NCBI GenBank assembly: GCA_937901395.1
Contig: CALCDB010000178.1
Location: 1 to 7,135, forward strand
Source: an uncultured Verrucomicrobiota bacterium
GTDB lineage: Bacteria; Verrucomicrobiota; Kiritimatiellia; RFP12; UBA1067
Direction of reading: 5' to 3'
DNA length: 7,135 nucleotides
Positions within the stretch are counted from its first letter, which is position 1. Every line of letters begins with the position of its first letter. This document shows, in pieces, positions 6,326 through 7,135 of this stretch. Made by a program: the position numbers and the translations under genes. The notes beneath the pieces were generated by a model. That model saw nothing but the letters and a program-made list of their open reading frames with translations. It was not told the origin of the DNA and ran no database searches.

Positions 6326-7060
6326 ATGCTGCCTCCTGTATCAGCAGAAGTTGTAGCAGATACAGAAGCGTCAGAAATTGACAAACCTATGTCAGAAATT
6401 GACAAAGATGCGTCAAAAATTGACCCCTATAATAATATAAAGAATATAAAAAATAACAACAACAAACCCAATGTGTCTGCTGATGCTGTTGATGATGATT
6501 TTTTAAAAAAATATTGTGAGGATACTAATCTTTCCCCAAAACTCTTCAAAAAGCATGGGATAACCAGCGAAAATGTTCATTTACTTGAAAAATGTATTAC
6601 TTTCTGGAATGATGCAATTGAAAATAGCGGAAAAACTATTAAAAATCCAACTGGATTTCTCGTCAACATCATCAAAGACACCGTTACTAAAGGCAAGTTT
6701 GACGACAAACGTTGGATAAGTAAGCACGAACCTAAAGCTCCAACTTTTGATGAAGTTCAGCAAAAACTTAGGAAAGAACAAGAAAGAGTAGCGGAGCAGG
6801 ATGCCAACTACGAATATCCAAAGGAAATAATATCAGCCGCCGAAAAAATAACTCAAACCTCGTTGGACAAATTCAATATAAAGGTCAATGAAAACAACAT
6901 TCGCGATCTACTTAACCGTTATTTAAACGCCAAACCAAAACTTGCTGCAAAAGTTGCTGATGATTTTGAGAAAAACTGCAGCTTAGTCAATAAAACCGAG
7001 GAAGGTGTGACAGACTGGCTTCGTAATTCTATACTATGCGCTATAGGCATTAACAATTGA
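6326..7060 (+). CDS. Replication-initiator-like protein of a plasmid or phage, N-terminal part missing
   Basis: From ATG 6326 the product is 244 residues. A TTG at 6314 in the same frame follows an in-frame stop at 6308-6310, so the frame cannot extend further. Neither start has a Shine-Dalgarno sequence. Seen: three heptapeptides ASEIDKP, MSEIDKD, ASKIDPY (15-35); a low-complexity linker NNIKNIKNNNN (36-46); an acidic stretch; then a helical domain with TIKNPTGFLVNIIKD (104-118), similar to the KNPxGYLxxxIK motif in C-terminal domains of plasmid and phage replication proteins. A charged, possibly coiled segment (about 141-160) and a helical end follow. Such proteins usually have an N-terminal winged-helix domain before an Asn/Lys-rich linker. 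That domain is absent, so this is probably a 5'-truncated gene or the downstream piece of a frameshifted one. Composition is A-rich and unlike purC, which suggests a mobile element. The family call is by resemblance, not a firm match. Confidence 0.5.
   Translation: MLPPVSAEVVADTEASEIDKPMSEIDKDASKIDPYNNIKNIKNNNNKPNVSADAVDDDFLKKYCEDTNLSPKLFKKHGITSENVHLLEKCITFWNDAIENSGKTIKNPTGFLVNIIKDTVTKGKFDDKRWISKHEPKAPTFDEVQQKLRKEQERVAEQDANYEYPKEIISAAEKITQTSLDKFNIKVNENNIRDLLNRYLNAKPKLAAKVADDFEKNCSLVNKTEEGVTDWLRNSILCAIGINN
6370..6466. other. Iteron-like array plus AT-rich tract: candidate replication origin inside the initiator gene
   Basis: GTCAGAAATTGAC occurs at 6370-6382 and 6391-6403, and GTCAAAAATTGAC at 6412-6424. 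Each has GTCA/TGAC dyad arms and the spacing is exactly 21 bp, two helical turns, so all sites face the same side of the DNA. A very A/T-rich tract (6428-6466) follows, as in origins where the duplex melts beside the iterons. Lambda-type phages place their origin within the linker-coding part of gene O in the same way. The array also encodes the three heptapeptides, so protein repeat expansion is the main alternative. Confidence 0.42.
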
Positions 7061-7082
7061 CGATCCTAAATCAAAAAATCGA

Positions 7083-7135
7083 CCCCCCCCAATTTTTCCC
7101 CCCCCCCCCCCCCACAAAACTACCCCCCCCCCCCC
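7083..7135. other. Terminal C homopolymers, probable contig-end artefact
   Basis: C runs of 8 (7083-7090), 16 (7098-7113) and 13 (7123-7135) are separated only by AATTTTT and ACAAAACTA. This is unlike anything else in the window. It is most likely low-quality G/C homopolymer sequence at an assembly edge rather than genuine DNA. The 22 nt between the stop at 7060 and the first run hold nothing recognisable. Confidence 0.7.

Overview
The window looks like the end of a contig from a Verrucomicrobiota-type bacterium, most plausibly a Kiritimatiellota-like or gut-associated lineage. This is inference. It rests on the architecture of the very large secreted leucine-rich-repeat protein, its C-terminal module ending in NFFKVTVEML, and the ~300-residue form of PurC. 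No rRNA or other marker fixes the taxonomy.

Left part (1-2561), minus strand: three co-directional genes in transcription order. They are a FadL/OmpP1-family outer-membrane channel (2561-1335), purC (1307-408) and a YbaB/EbfC nucleoid-associated protein (343-23). Gaps are 27 and 64 nt with no terminator seen between them, so they may form one transcript. An extended -10 sits only 8 nt before the ATG of the channel gene, so its message may be leaderless. A 14-bp dyad covers the expected -35 position.

Middle (2562-5813), minus strand: a 237-nt intergenic region holds pyrimidine-rich short repeats and a perfect-arm terminator. Next is a 1004-residue secreted protein with a signal peptide, a degenerate thioredoxin-like domain, a Calx-beta-like domain, a beta-rich domain, about nine 23-residue LRR_5/BspA-type repeats and a conserved-looking C-terminal module.

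Between 5814 and 6325 there is no convincing protein gene. Read on the minus strand, about 290 nt fold into a chain of hairpins and a 124-nt rod. The rod's apical stem pairs fully only in RNA of the minus strand, where two mismatches become G-U pairs. An exact extended -10 (TGATATAAT) lies at its 5' side. This is the best candidate here for an undescribed element: a structured ncRNA or a long structured leader of the LRR gene.

Right part (6326-7060), plus strand: an A-rich, lower-GC reading frame resembles the linker and C-terminal half of a plasmid/phage replication initiator, with no N-terminal DNA-binding domain. Its start contains three 13-bp dyads at exact 21-bp spacing followed by an AT-rich tract, a lambda-O-like arrangement for an origin inside an initiator gene. 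The last 53 nt are C homopolymers, probably an assembly or sequencing artefact at a contig end, so the right-hand junction should be treated with caution.
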